A stretch of 64,000 bases of DNA, from NCBI GenBank assembly GCA_021234155.1, contig JAJEKV010000054.1, forward strand, positions 2,829,702-2,893,701. The letters run 5' to 3'. Each line of letters starts with the position of its first letter. Within the stretch, counting starts at the first letter, position 1. Below the pieces are notes generated by a model. The model saw nothing but the letters and a program-made list of their open reading frames with translations. It had not been told where the DNA came from and searched no databases. The position numbers and the translations under genes were made by a program. This document shows, one piece after another, positions 11,731 through 23,005 of this stretch. The DNA is from Isoetes taiwanensis (lineage: Eukaryota; Streptophyta; Lycopodiopsida; Isoetales; Isoetaceae).

Positions 11731-12348
11731 CTAAAATTGTGGTTGCTGAGAAGGACCTGGACTAGGAGAGCGGGCTCTGTATAGCACATAAGGCTTGCCT
11801 GGAGCAAAACTAGAAGACACGGGTAAGATGGCTTTGGGGTAAGAAGAACGCGGGTAAGATGGCTTTGGGGCTTTTGCCTCTGCCTCCGCCACAGTTTTTG
11901 GGTCAATGGCATGCACCATTTTTCGCGAGGCTGGTGATAACCCCTCAATATAGCCTTCTATGACACGAGGTTCATTGATTCTTGGTACATACAGGCGCAG
12001 GCGCATGAACTCATCAGTATAGGCCTGGACAGATAGGCCACACTGCTCCAGACAATAGAACGCCTGTATCTGCTTACACATGTGCGCCCTGGGGACATAT
12101 TGTGACTTAAAGGCTTTCGCAAAGATCTTAAACTTGCACCTACCTCTGTTCATGCCATGGGATCGCACATAGCCCTTCCACCAAATTCTAGCCGACTTAG
12201 TGGGATTGGTAATCGCCACCTTGCCTATGTCCATTTCAGTCATCCCATAAGACTTTCCGAATTCACGCATCTCATTCAACCAGGATTCTGCATCTACTCC
12301 TGAGCGAGAGGTGTACCTGAGAACTGGGCTAACTTGCGATTTTTCCAT
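11731..12348 (-). CDS. Gypsy gag (capsid) fragment, 205 codons
   Basis: The frame contains the capsid-type stretch ESWLNEMREFGKSYGM, ARIWWKGY, the block SVQAYTDEFMRLRLYVP, then EGYIEGLSP near residues 100-160. This matches the retrotrans_gag family. It ends in a low-complexity SPSPGPSQQPQF tail. The true N-terminus and the proline-rich region toward 12720 lie in other frames. It is part of the dead chromovirus above. Confidence 0.75.
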   Translation of the reverse strand: MEKSQVSPVLRYTSRSGVDAESWLNEMREFGKSYGMTEMDIGKVAITNPTKSARIWWKGYVRSHGMNRGRCKFKIFAKAFKSQYVPRAHMCKQIQAFYCLEQCGLSVQAYTDEFMRLRLYVPRINEPRVIEGYIEGLSPASRKMVHAIDPKTVAEAEAKAPKPSYPRSSYPKAILPVSSSFAPGKPYVLYRARSPSPGPSQQPQF

Positions 12349-12720
12349 ATACTTGTTATAGAAGAGTCAACTGTCTTCTGATAATCTTTCTATTTGGATT
12401 TTGTACGGTCATGGGCAGAAGCACTGGAGATTGAAGAGTCAGATGTCTGAACCACCCTCTAATGACGAGGAACTACGGGCATATTTGGTGTGAGTTGGCA
12501 TAACCGGTGCATGATTTGGAGCTTATGCCGGCAGTGGCAGTTGGGGGATCTCTGCTGCGGATGCCTCTGGGCCATTACCTTGAACCATAGGGGAAGTTAG
12601 CCATTACAAAACATACCATTGGAGTTGAGCCATCTGACGTTTAATTATCAGAAGCTCCTGTTCAGGTGTTAAGCGTCCTGGTTCAACTGGTGTCGCCCAT
12701 GGAGGGGGACATGCACCGTC

Positions 12721-13294
12721 TAAAACATAAATGGAATCGGGATAAGCACAACATCTCAGCATTGTTGTAATAAGATCATTGATAAGAAATGCTTGATATT
12801 AAAGTAGAACATAAGGTTACATGTAACATAATGCCCGGACAAACAGAAATGAAATGTTCACTTATACAAGATAGTTAAACATGATTACATTCTACTGGCA
12901 CTGGGAGTGGATGGAGTATCGTGTGAAGGATACTCTCCCTTACTGGACGCACTAAATTATATTTGTGCCAAGCCTGGATGATGAGATCCTGATATTCCAA
13001 GGTTGGGTTTATGATTGAGAGGTTGAATAAGTTGTTCATCGCCTAATAAAGTTCCCAAACATGATCTTGTGTGTCGAGGAATGCTTCTTCATTAGTGAAA
13101 TCCCAGTAGGACCAGCTTCTCCATCGTGCGCCGCAAATTATAGCGCAATTAATGACTTATACGCTATGTACAAGAGATTATGAAAAAAAAAGACAGTCAA
13201 TACAAAAAGACTAAGATTTATATTAATAGAAGGGTATGAATAATACATATGGTAATGGCCAAAGACCATATAGTATAAGCCAAAAGAAGTATGT
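12721..13294. other. Spacer upstream of gag, no LTR or PBS seen
   Basis: I searched for the LTR end GAGCATCACA and for a methionine-tRNA primer site on - and found neither. The 5' part of the chromovirus is therefore missing or unrecognisable. No coding similarity. Confidence 0.5.
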
Positions 13295-13860
13295 TTAGGA
13301 ACTAGGCCCTGCATCCTGATCCATCTGTGTAGGAGACTCCGGTGGTTGTCGCTGGCGGAGCAAAGTGATGTCGGGGCTAATAGTAAGGGCAGCTGCTGAT
13401 GCCACCTCCGGAGAGAAGTCGGTGGCCAAGGGTGCAGCCACGAGCATCTTCATGCTCATCCAGGTGGCAATAACCTGGCCTAGAGCACCAAGTGCCAAAT
13501 CCCGGTTCACCAGCACAACACCGTGAATATTGGGCTGGAGGTTCTTTTGCCCAGCCATGGCGGACAAAGCCTTTAATGTCCATAAGGATGCCTCGGCCTC
13601 GGGAGCGAGCGCCCTGGAGAAGAACAGAACTTGGCCTTGTCGGAAAGCTGAGAGAAAGGATCTTGTCAGATGATTCTTCAAGGTGCTACCCTCTGGAAAT
13701 AGTGGAGGTTGCCACCTCAGCCTCAAGGTTCACTGTAACCTGCTCCTCTTTGAGTTCCTCCTTCTCCTCTTTGAGATGTTCCTTGTTATCATAGAGATCC
13801 TCACCTTCGTCATCTTCCTCCATAGGCACAACCACATCATTGATATTATGCATGCTGCTG
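13295..13860 (-). pseudogene. Unrecognised acidic/coiled-coil ORF relic
   Basis: A 143-codon frame (13295-13726) includes FPEGSTLKNHLTRSF and IATWMSMKMLVAAPLATDF. Just upstream on -, another frame gives MEEDDEGEDLYDNKEHLKE followed by EKEELKEEQ, an acidic then charged coiled-coil-like stretch. The two frames probably were one reading frame broken by a frameshift near 13690-13730. I do not recognise the family. GC content is higher than in the neighbours. It may be an extra ORF of an LTR element, being in the same orientation as the chromovirus, or a gene relic. Confidence 0.35.
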
Positions 13861-14838
13861 CATGCCGTTCAGGATCATTTTTTTCTTGCAGCGCCTTGGT
13901 TCTTGATAGCCGTGCCTTAGTTTTTCTTTATTTTCTAAAGTTTTGAAGCAGCGGCTCCTTTTTTACTTGATTTGTGGTGTTGTGGCGACTAGCGGCTTGA
14001 TTCTCAGTGTTCTTGACGGCAGTGTTCTTGATTTTCAGTGTTCTAGATTGTTTTCTTGATTTTTAGGTTGATTTTGTTAGTGTTCTTTAATTTTTATGTT
14101 GATTTCTTGCAGATAATGGGTAATGATGCGTCTGGAAGTAACATGCAGAAGGTTATGAGTCGCTTTAGGTCTGTTCTGATGGCTTTTATGAATAATCTGT
14201 ATTCTTGTATTTTTTGAGGCTTCTATCTTCGTTTCTGAAGTTCTAAAGGCGGACTTGTTGTACATTCTAGAATAAGGTAAGCTAAGCCGTCCATTTATCT
14301 CTATTTTTATAAAATATTACAGATCTAACTTGTTTATATATCTTATTCATGTTTTTGAAGCTTCTTCAGTAACTTTGAAGGTCGTAATGGCATCAAATCA
14401 AGCTTTGTTCTGTTTTTATAAAGTATTTGCACTTTTATTTAGGGTAAAGGCTTCTTACTCGACTTTCCCTGTTGTTTTTACTTTATCAATGTAACCGAAT
14501 TGAGAACTATATGAATGGAACTATGGGAATCTTCAACTGATTTTTTAAGCTGTATTTTTACTGTGTGATTCTTGAATTTTTATTAACCTTTCTACTTCTT
14601 TTACTAACCATTCTAAATATTTTACTATTCATTCTCAAATTTTTACTAGCTAATTCTAAAAACTTTACTATACTTTCAGGATAAGGTTGTAAAAAGAAAA
14701 TAATGACTTCCACAAAAAAAACAAAAAGTTTAGTGTAGGTTGGAATATCTGCCACATGTCACAAGAGGATTGGACAAGGGAGTAGAACGTGAGCCAACAT
14801 TCCTTTACAGAATTAGGGCGAAATACAGAGACACTTAT
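13861..14838. other. AT-rich spacer, no gene
   Basis: The sequence is T-rich. Short degenerate repeats of TTTTACTA..ATTCTAAA lie at about 14575-14675. ORFs are chance frames. Confidence 0.5.
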
Positions 14839-15069
14839 CTTCTCAATGATAACTCTCTTGTTGTGTCCAGCAGCAAATTCCTTGAGGTTAACAATTTTCT
14901 TAAAGTTATTCTGCATCGACCGTACTATTTTGAACTGCACATCGGAGTGGAATAAAGCTCTAGAAATCTCATTCAAACAGTCCATCAATACCTTCTCATC
15001 AATGACAGTAGCATTTTTCATCTGTTTGAGCGCATTTGAGATGCGCCCTCCAAGCTCTGCTAGAACCAT
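14839..15069 (-). pseudogene. SRP54 first coding exon, orphan copy
   Basis: This 77-codon segment starts ATG at 15069 and reads [20 protein letters not shown], then [38 protein letters not shown] and VIIEK. It is the N-terminal helical (N) domain of the 54-kDa signal recognition particle protein, which binds signal peptides and GTP in the cytosol. Similarity stops exactly where an exon end is expected. The following bases are AAG|ATAAGT, where a working donor would be GTAAGT. No GTPase (G) or M domain exons follow on - down to 13.9 kb. It looks like a DNA-level duplicate of one exon, now dead, rather than a retrocopy. Confidence 0.8.
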
Positions 15070-17339
15070 CCTGACTTGCTTCAATCAATGCAAGGTGAAA
15101 AATAGGATATGGTCAATTGGTCGAAAAAAGGACGCGATCAAGTTGATCTGATCTGCATGGAAAAAAGGAGAGACTCCGACAACTGTAAGCACAATAAAAG
15201 AATGATAAGAACACAAAAATAATAATATAGATCTTTAATTAAAAACAAACGCGAAAAGGCAATATAGTTTGCCCAATTCATTTGGTATTGGGAAAGGGTA
15301 TCTTGGTAGTGGCTAGGACTAAGATTTCGATATGGTATTGTATGGGAAAGGGTATATTTAGCCAATTTTGAGGAGCTTAATTGGCTTAAGGAATGAATCT
15401 CTAATTATGGCTGGGTGTCGACCATGCATGATCAGAAATAGGGTTGTGCACAGGTTCCAAATTGGAAACTATATGATGGCTACTGAGCAGCGGGCCGTGG
15501 CGAGAATAGCAGTTGAATTAGGTGAAAACATCAAAAAGAAGAGGAGGCGTGAAGAGATCCGCCTGTTATGAATTGGTTCGGATAATCGGCATAGTATTGG
15601 GCTAATTGTCTGCTGAAGCAGACCGCCGCGGTGATTTGAAGAGCTGAATTTGCAGGAGTCTTGTCGGTTTAGAAGAGCCGACCCTTTGCAGGTGAATTAA
15701 ACCGACCCTCTGCAGGAGAACCTCCTTAGTTGTTCACTGCATTGCCTCAATCTGGGACAGGGCCGGAGTTGTAACTAGCCAATTCCATCTGTGTGATTCC
15801 ATTTGTATGCGGTGTTCGATCCGTGGAGGAAAGAGAAAAAGGAGGAGGATTGTTGCTTTATGGGTTCAACTCTCACACTCGGAGATTAAACATCGAGCTA
15901 CGAGTGCTTCACTAGAGTTCCATTAAAATCGGGCCTAATCGGAGCATAGCTTTCCCTGCAGAGATTTTCTCTTGCAAATAGGCTTTCTCTCTTATGTTCC
16001 AATTGCCTATGCTAACCTGTATTGTTTGCTCCCTGTTAGAGCAATATAGGGGTTTTAAGGTGTAGAATAGATCAAGGAAAGAAGTGATCTTTTGAAAGAA
16101 ATGGAAGCCGAATTAGCTTAGATTACATGGCATAGCTTCATCCTATGTGAAGCTGAGTCCGGCAAATTCATGTGCACCAGTGGTTTTTTTATTTTCCTTC
16201 TTTCAGATTTGTTTTGCTTCAACCACAGTTTCGTTCTACACCATTGATAGTGGCATGCGTTTTCTACTGAAAATTATAATGGCCACTGATCTGGCACAAT
16301 ACCGAGAATATTTGCCAGATCAATGGTGGGGAATAAAACCTGAATGTGATGCCATAATACTTGAAATAAAAGACCTATATAACCCCAGTATAACCGGGAG
16401 ATCAAGTAGAGCAAAAGCCTCCTCCACTCCCACATTTCCATTTATCAACCATGTCTTGAGATGGATGGATGGATGGATGGACGGCACGAACTTTGAAATT
16501 TGCCTCTGCTATAATAGAATATTTTTAGGTTTTATTGTTAGAAAGTTGGCCAATTTTCTGCTGCTCTTGTATTTCTTCCTAGGGTCTGATCACATGTAGT
16601 CGCTGATAAGGCTTCTTTCCTGTAAATCTTCTAAAATTGAAGGATCATATGCAACAAAATAGTAAGAACGTAGCCCTATTGACAGGGGTCACTTCCACGA
16701 GCTCCTGCCCTTGGTTGAATGGGTTCCCGTTGACAGGAAAACATTTGTTTTCAACATGTGGTTTGCATTGCTCATCTGACACCACAAATTTTGAATCCTC
16801 CTGCTGCATGAAAGAATGAAGAAGGCTCTTCTATCAACGACTTCATGTGGCCCAAGCACAAAAAATGGATTCATATCAATAGGAAATCATCCCGTTGCCC
16901 GCTTCATGATTTTGACTTGACCATTCTCAACCCAACATTGCCCTGTTACCATATCATTTCCTTAATCCATTAGAGAATTTCCATCTAACGTTCTTGGTTG
17001 CATTGTAACAGCTCAACCCGAGATCAAATGAAACAATCCAACCTTGAGGAAAACTTATCAAAGATCAATCAATGCAAATAACTCTTACTCTTCTTCCAAA
17101 CAATGCTATAAACCAGTTTTGGCAGACAAGTGGTAGTTGAAAGTGCAAAGAGACAATATACTATAATGCATAATTACATGCTCAATTTGCAGTTACAAAA
17201 CCATCAAAGAGGTGATTTCACGAATTTTCCGTTAAACTCCTAACCGCCCATAGTTATAACATGTAACGGCTCTTACAAATGAAGCGATTGCGAGGAGTGA
17301 TAGAACCCTCATTTGTGATGCATTTTATATGTTACGTTA
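15070..17339. other. Intergenic region, unassigned ORFs, (ATGG)5 microsatellite
   Basis: A 150-codon frame at 16147-16599 includes STTVSFYTIDSGMRFLLKI and a WMDGWMDG run from a 20-bp ATGG microsatellite at 16461-16480. I do not recognise it and do not call it a gene. A 67-codon frame at 15368-15571 ending in NIKKKRRREEIRLL is also unassigned. No transposon ends are clear. Confidence 0.4.
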
Positions 17340-17720
17340 GTATTGTGTTGTTGTTCATATAGATGATGGATGGGCCACCCTTCGTGGTGGCATATTAATT
17401 ATATGTATTTTCGCTAATGCTAACATGTATATACGCTTCCGCCATATAGGACATCCCATAGAAAGCGTGGGACGAATGACACCTCCGTGCCCTTCACCCA
17501 GACACTTGGCCATCACAAGTGGTCCGAGTCATATGGAGAGTCTTTCCATGGTGATTGAGTTGCCACAGAAAGGGAATTTTATGTATTTATACGATGAGAC
17601 ACTTGGCCATCACAAGTGGTCTGAGTCATACGGAAGGTCTCTGGTGATTCAGTTGCCATGAGAAGGGAATTTTTTGTATTTATACGATGAGAGCATCGTA
17701 TAGGTTCGGGGAGCATCACA
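17340..17720 (+). repeat. Chromovirus LTR fragment (3' part) with duplicated promoter block
   Basis: From about 17340 the sequence matches, in opposite orientation, the LTR at 7.75-8.06 kb: GATGGATGGGCCAC, GACGAATGACACCTC, TATTTATACGATG and GGGGAGCATCACA. The LTR end ATCACA falls at 17720. Within it, 17501-17597 is repeated as 17598-17690, so there are two TATTTATACGATGAGA blocks. The 5' part of the LTR is missing or too diverged. Confidence 0.75.
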
Positions 17721-18574
17721 GTGCCATTCAAACTAAAGCATTTTTCCTAATTTTCAATGATATGACAAAGAAATTGAACGATTTTAGCTTCCCTTGAAAA
17801 ACAATCAATCCCTGGGCTATCATATGAACAGATGTGTGAGTGCAAGACAAGCCCATTTTCATCCCCAACTGCTACTGCCATAGCAGCAGATAGATTAAAC
17901 ATGGGCAAGTCAATTGCTCAACCAGATTTGCGAGATCGCACTCCCAATATGGTACTTCGATGCATGTTTCTTCTGTTTAATCGTATCCAATGTGATTTGT
18001 CAACACACTTTTTGGATTGTCTTTTTAGTCAACAAGTTGTATGAATTATATGCAAATCCAATCGCTGTTAGAGTTATATTTAACAGATTATGTACGTTGT
18101 AATTCTAGAAATAGTTTATAGAAAAACCTAACTTTTATAGAATAAAGCATAACTGGAGAATGGTCACAGAGCTAATCAGTTTGGATACATCCCTAGTAAC
18201 CTTAGCCAGTTTGCCTTAAAATTTTCAACTCCACCAAAAATTCAAGATTATAAACTAGATAGTTTTGTATTTAAGAAGTAACAGGTGTTATTATGCTTTT
18301 CGCCCAAAAAGACTGTCAATACCACCTTTCACGAATCTTGATGATGAGTATGGCATCAGATCAGACACTGTTTGGTCAATATGCACATGCCACTTACGTG
18401 TAATTTTGGGTGGTTCTGCCTCATTTGTCCAAAGTGACCAGATCTTACATATTGACATGGGCTTACAGGCAGAGCTCAAGCAGGCTCAACTAGCCAATGC
18501 ATACACTTGACCATCCATTTGAAAAAGCAACATATGAGAATAACAACATGGCAGTAAAGAGCACTAATTTGATG
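17721..18574. other. Spacer downstream of the uS9 gene, nothing recognised
   Basis: Sequence between an LTR end and the 3' end of the - strand uS9 gene. It probably includes the uS9 3' UTR. ORFs are short and unconvincing. Confidence 0.5.
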
Positions 18575-18599
18575 TTATCTCTTGACCCATTGGAAGCTT

Positions 18600-19891
18600 T
18601 TACGGGCCTTTGCCTTTCCTGGTTTTTTTCCTTTCAACTATCCGGGAATCTCGTGTCAGCATTCCTCCTATAAAAGATTCAAACCTAAATAAGAGATTTT
18701 ATCCGAAGGCCATCCAAGATCTTGGGTTAACTGAAAAACAAATCAATTACCAGCTCGTAATGGAGGCCGTAATGCAGGATCAAAATACTGCAATGCCCTA
18801 CTTATGCCAAGTCTCAATGCTCCAGCTTGACCTGTTTCATTAAAAAATGTAAATTACCCGTAGGCATACACAACTTCATACTAGAAGATGGCCTTCACAA
18901 TTAACTAGTTACCATTCATAAATTTCTGATGTGTATACACTATGCCAAAGAAAGTTGTAAATCATAAAACGGTAATAAATATACATAACAGATGGATGAT
19001 AATAAGTAGTTTGGAAAACTTAAAGAAACAGGAACCCAAATTACATGGCCAAGAATGCTAAGCTGCTGAAAACCACCTCTTGTGCTTATACAGATACAAA
19101 TTACATGTCTTTGTTTCAAAAGTTGATAGCTACAAGGTTTTTCAGAGATTTGCTGATATACAATACAATCAGAAAAGTAGTCATAGTAATACAGAGGCAT
19201 AAGGAACCACATAAGCTATCAAGCACTAAGAATTACCTGATATGCCACCTCCTTTCACTGTGGATTTGACATCGAATGCTCCCAATGATTTTGTCTCCAG
19301 GAATGGCTCCAAAATTTGCACTCGGTGATCAAGATCAGGAAAGTAGCTGTCATAAGTTTTCCCATTGATTGACATTACCCCCTTCCCTTTCATTACCCAA
19401 ACACGGGCTATGCTTGTTTTCCTTCTACCTGTTGCATATGCCCTACCAAGCCCATCAACTTTCCTGACCCAAGATTTAGCCAATTCTTGCTGTTTAGTCA
19501 GCTCCATTTCCCTCCGTTTTGCTTTCTTTTCGGCCTCTGGGTCCTCTTTAAGGAGTTCTTCCAGAGGCGGAAGCCCAGGCACTCCTCTAACATCCTTCAT
19601 CAAGATAAAACTATCAATATCATCCTCTGTTAGCCCAGCCTTGGCAAGTGATTCACCAAACGTAACCTCGCCCTTTCGCCCTGAAAAAAGAGCTAGGGTT
19701 TTACAAACCTAGGATTGTCTAACAGTTTGTTCAACAAACAGTTGAAAAATGAGATACTCACGGTGAATAAGCTGATCGATCTGGCCGGCCTTTTGAATGC
19801 CAGACCCTGACGTTCCAGCTGAAAATTGGCAAATATGCTTGGGCGCATGAAGGATGCTCCACAGTCGTGTGCATTGCTTCAACCCCGCCAT
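18600..19891 (-). CDS. RPS9M: Mitochondrial small-subunit ribosomal protein uS9 (RPS9), frameshifted C-terminus
   Basis: Four exons on -: 19762-19891, 19237-19680, 18751-18831 and 18600-18667, all with GT-AG borders and agreeing phases, giving 240 residues. The ATG at 19889-19891 starts a basic, hydroxylated N-terminus typical of mitochondrial targeting. Family blocks are [54 protein letters not shown] and [15 protein letters not shown]. uS9 sits in the head of the small subunit with its C-terminal tail reaching the P-site tRNA. In the last exon seven A residues follow AGG where six would keep frame. The protein therefore ends KKTRKGKGP, while the other frame would give the conserved [11 protein letters not shown] to a stop at 18575. 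It is either a recent loss of the tail or a sequencing error. Confidence 0.88.
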
Positions 19892-20130
19892 CGCAGGAAA
19901 CAGGGAATGGATTTAGGGTAGCTGTGTTAATTAAAACCGATCGTAAAAAGAAAAAAAAAGAAATGGTTAACACTAGAGTAGTCTCTGGGACCATTCCTGA
20001 TCCATATGGACCAAAACTAGCCCACATGACCTCTGCCACTTAAACCCATGTAACTCTATGGACCAAAACTAGCTCAAATGACCTCTTCCACTTAAACCCA
20101 TGTAACTCACGAAAAAAATTTTAATTTTAT
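19892..20130. other. uS9 upstream region with a 54-bp tandem duplication
   Basis: Presumed promoter region of the uS9 gene. The block TATGGACCAAAACTAG ... ACTTAAACCCATGTAACTC is present twice, at about 20004-20055 and 20058-20109. No clear TATA box. Confidence 0.6.
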
Positions 20131-21190
20131 AACTAGTAAACGTGTGCCCCGCATTGTCAGGCTAATATCCTAGCATATGTCTGTACTCAGCCTTTAACGT
20201 CCATATGTGCAACTTTCATAAATAGCACATCTTGATATTTGCAAGAATGGATATTATTTGCTTTTGTAATTATTTTTGTTTTTTAAATTGTCTAATGGCA
20301 GTATTATCAATGTATTAACTTTGCATTTATGGATTTCAATAGAGAAAACAATGCTTTTACAGGGAATGTGGGGGGAATTAATTTATCTCTAAAGACAAAA
20401 AAAATGGAAAGACAGATCCAAAACTTATGCTCAAAATGTCACACTTAAAAGTAGTTAAGTACTCAAAAGAATCACAAAACACAAAATTTTGTCCTGATTC
20501 ATTGGTGTACTTTAGTTCATGATGGAACTCTAAAAATGCATCTCCACATGGCGCACATCAGGGCCTAATGTTGTACTTTTTTGGATGTTCCCGTGATATC
20601 TTCACTTCTCCTAAGATTCCAACACAGGTGAGTTCTTTTGTTACTAAAATGTCAATTTGCCAAGCTAGTAAATGTGTGCTCAGCGTTGCCGCGCTAATGT
20701 CTTGGTTCATGTTTTTACTTGACATTTAACGTCTATGTATGTGCAACTTCTAAGAACATCATAGGTTGATGCTTGCAAGAATGGTCATGATTTGTTCATG
20801 TAAATATTTTTGTTGTTGAAAATGTTTAATGACAGTGTCATTAAAGTATTAACTTTGCGTTTAATAGATGGATATTAGTAGAGAAACCAATGCTTTATAA
20901 GAAATGTGAGGGCCAAGTAAACCTTTCTCTAAAGTAGAAAATTTGGGAAGGCATACCAAAACTTATGCTCAAAATTTCAAGCTTAGAAGTAGTTAACTAC
21001 ATCAACAAAAGATAGATACATATATGAGAAACACAAATTTTCGTTTTGGTTCATTGGCATTCTTTAGTTCATGCCGAAACTCTAAACATGCATCTCCACA
21101 TGGTGCACATCACCAGGGGCTCAATGTCAAACTTTTGTAGTTGCTCCCATGATATCTTCACTTCTGCTACAGATAACATCGTAGCCGGTG
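20131..21190. repeat. Diverged tandem duplication, unit about 530 bp
   Basis: About 20135-20640 corresponds to 20665-21180. Shared landmarks are CTAGTAAACGTGTG/CTAGTAAATGTGTG, TGCAAGAATGG, TATTAACTTTGC, AAAACTTATGCTCAAAAT, ATGCATCTCCACATGG and GATATCTTCACTTCT. Copies differ by many substitutions and gaps. No coding content and no terminal structure seen. Confidence 0.85.
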
Positions 21191-22126
21191 TAAAAGTGAA
21201 ATGCACGTGCAAGTCATTGCTTCGAATTGCCCATGATGTCTCACGACTATCAAGCACGTGAGACAACTTATTCCGCAAATAGGATTGCCCTTTGCACCCA
21301 ATAGGGCACACTTGTATAATTCAGGGATGTCACGGCTAGCAAGTCATTTAAGTCATGCAACTTGACACAAATCTTTTCCAAAAGATATATTACATCCTAT
21401 CCAATGTTGGGAAACGTGATTTCAACTCCATCTCCAACTCTTTCTAAGGTTGATGCTTTATTGTGTTTATAAGATATAATCATTAATTATTTTTCTCAGA
21501 TTGATGTAAACAAATATTTTGTGTATGCATCAACTGCAATGACAGGGGACATGATTAACATGGTTCTTGCTATCTTTACAAAGTGGAAGATTAACCAATA
21601 GTTTCATGCTAAAAGTAACATGGCTCTGCATCACGCAATAATGACATCTAAAAGTATTATGGATCTAAAGAGAAATGCCTTCTATTGGCATGCAAGAGAA
21701 TAGAATAGAATAGTTTTTTTAACGCCCATTTGAAAGAAATGGCTTCCAATATCAAAACGCAAATTCTATAAATGGGTGCCCAACTTCAATGGACATATGT
21801 AGGGGTGCATGTTTATATGGGCTTTTGATATGCTGACGTAGAACAACCACATAGAAAATTGGCAACTCATAAGTGACATGTGATTTATGGACTTGTCTTT
21901 AATGGCATCATCTTATTCATCTTCAAAAAAGGTTTTAGATGTCGATGTAACCATTCTATGGACTTAACTCTAATGGCATCATCTTATTCATCTTCAAAAA
22001 AGTTTTAGATGTTGATGTAACCATGCCCACCATAAGATAATGGATGTGTTATCTAGTCTATTCTATGGGACAATTCACAAACATAAGGTCTCTCTCATAT
22101 GAATTGTGTTTATAACAATAACTTAA
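21191..22126. other. Spacer with a 76-bp tandem duplication
   Basis: At about 21885-22025 the block TAATGGCATCATCTTATTCA ... GATGTAACCAT occurs twice in tandem. Nothing else recognised. Confidence 0.6.
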
Positions 22127-22199
22127 ATTTTTTAGAATGAGAATGAGAATGATTTTTTTATCGTCCACTGAGGCCAATCGGCCTATGGGACCCAAAGGA

Positions 22200-22275
22200 G
22201 TGCAGCAAACTTATTACTGTCCGGGTTAAAAAAACCCCCGCCCCGAAGGGTTTTCGAGGGAAAAACCGTGGCAGT
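22200..22275 (-). other. GC-rich hairpin in the LINE 3' UTR
   Basis: On - the 3' UTR reads CGAAAACCCTTCGGGGCGGG followed by GGTTTTTTTAACCCGG. The AAAACCC and GGGTTTT arms can pair. The same hairpin and flanks (GGGCAGTAAT, GGGTCCCATAG, GGACGATAAAAA) recur in the + copy at 25.2 kb, so it is a conserved part of the element. It is a plausible template-recognition structure for the reverse transcriptase. Confidence 0.7.
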
Positions 22276-22326
22276 AATAAGAATGTTGTCAAACTGTACA
22301 AGTATACATCAATGTATATATACATG

Positions 22327-23005
22327 TCAAGTGTGTGCCCGAGGACATAGCTGATCTCGCATGTCCATAACCTCCTGAAGATATGATCCCAGCACCCGTA
22401 CGGATGTTGTGCTCAATGTCACATGTAACGGCTGGCCAGGCCTGACCAACTCAGCATATTGTGTTCGAATTTGATCATATGCTGGGCAACTTTGAAAGGT
22501 ATGAGATTCATCCTCAATGACTCCCATTTGGCAGATTGAGCAGAGCTCGCCCCTGGCGTGGCTCACCAATCCATCTGCCCGTCTCAATTCGAAGATGATG
22601 TGCCCCTGTGCGAATGGAGGCAATTAGTCTGCGCCTTTTCATGGGCAAGTGGGTACGCAGGTAGTATTGCGGGCCTCGTTCCAATGTGGGATTTATGTGG
22701 CGCTGGTAGTGTGCTGTCTTGACCTGTTCAAGGGCATTGGCATCCCAAAGCTTGCTGAGGAAGCAAGCGTCAAGATATTGCCTCAAGCTATGGCGATGTG
22801 CCTCTGTTTGCACATGTATGCATCTGTGCTCCTGCACATTCCATCTAGCCAACCATTGAGCTCTCTTTTCCCTCCAGCAGGCCTTGAGGCGCTGCGGCTC
22901 CATTGCCATGATATAAGCTAGTTTAGGGAAACGAGCATCGTCCATATTGACCACCTTCTGAAAATAGATAATGTGACGATCAAGGGCCGCCCTCTGAAGA
23001 GGCAA
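22327..23005 (-). pseudogene. LINE ORF2 C-terminus with zinc-binding motif
   Basis: Two overlapping frames (22514-23005 and 22327-22623) carry KACWREKRAQWLARWNVQEH, RLIASIRTGAHHLRIETGRW and the zf-RVT motif CSICQMGVIEDESHTFQSC (C-x2-C ... H-x4-C). The frame ends MDMRDQLCPRAHT at 22327. The break between frames is at about 22520-22620. Confidence 0.85.

Larger units (their letters stand above)
7754..12720 (-). mobile_element. Degenerate Ty3/gypsy chromovirus with internal deletion, 5' LTR missing
   Basis: Reading on - from high to low coordinate the order is gag, zinc knuckle, protease, RNase H, integrase, chromodomain, polypurine tract and 3' LTR. The reverse-transcriptase fingers and palm are absent between protease and RNase H. 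No second LTR is found beyond gag, so the 5' end is lost. Many stops and frameshifts, several of TGG-to-TGA type, mark it as old. The chromodomain places it among plant chromoviruses; I cannot assign the clade. Confidence 0.85.

Noticed and set aside
16147-16599. 150-codon ORF as a gene
   Set aside because: Contains a microsatellite run, no recognised domain, no splice or homology support.
17256-17720. Complete solo LTR starting TGTAACGG
   Set aside because: The five bases before (TAACA) and after (GTGCC) do not match, and similarity to the chromovirus LTR begins only near 17340.
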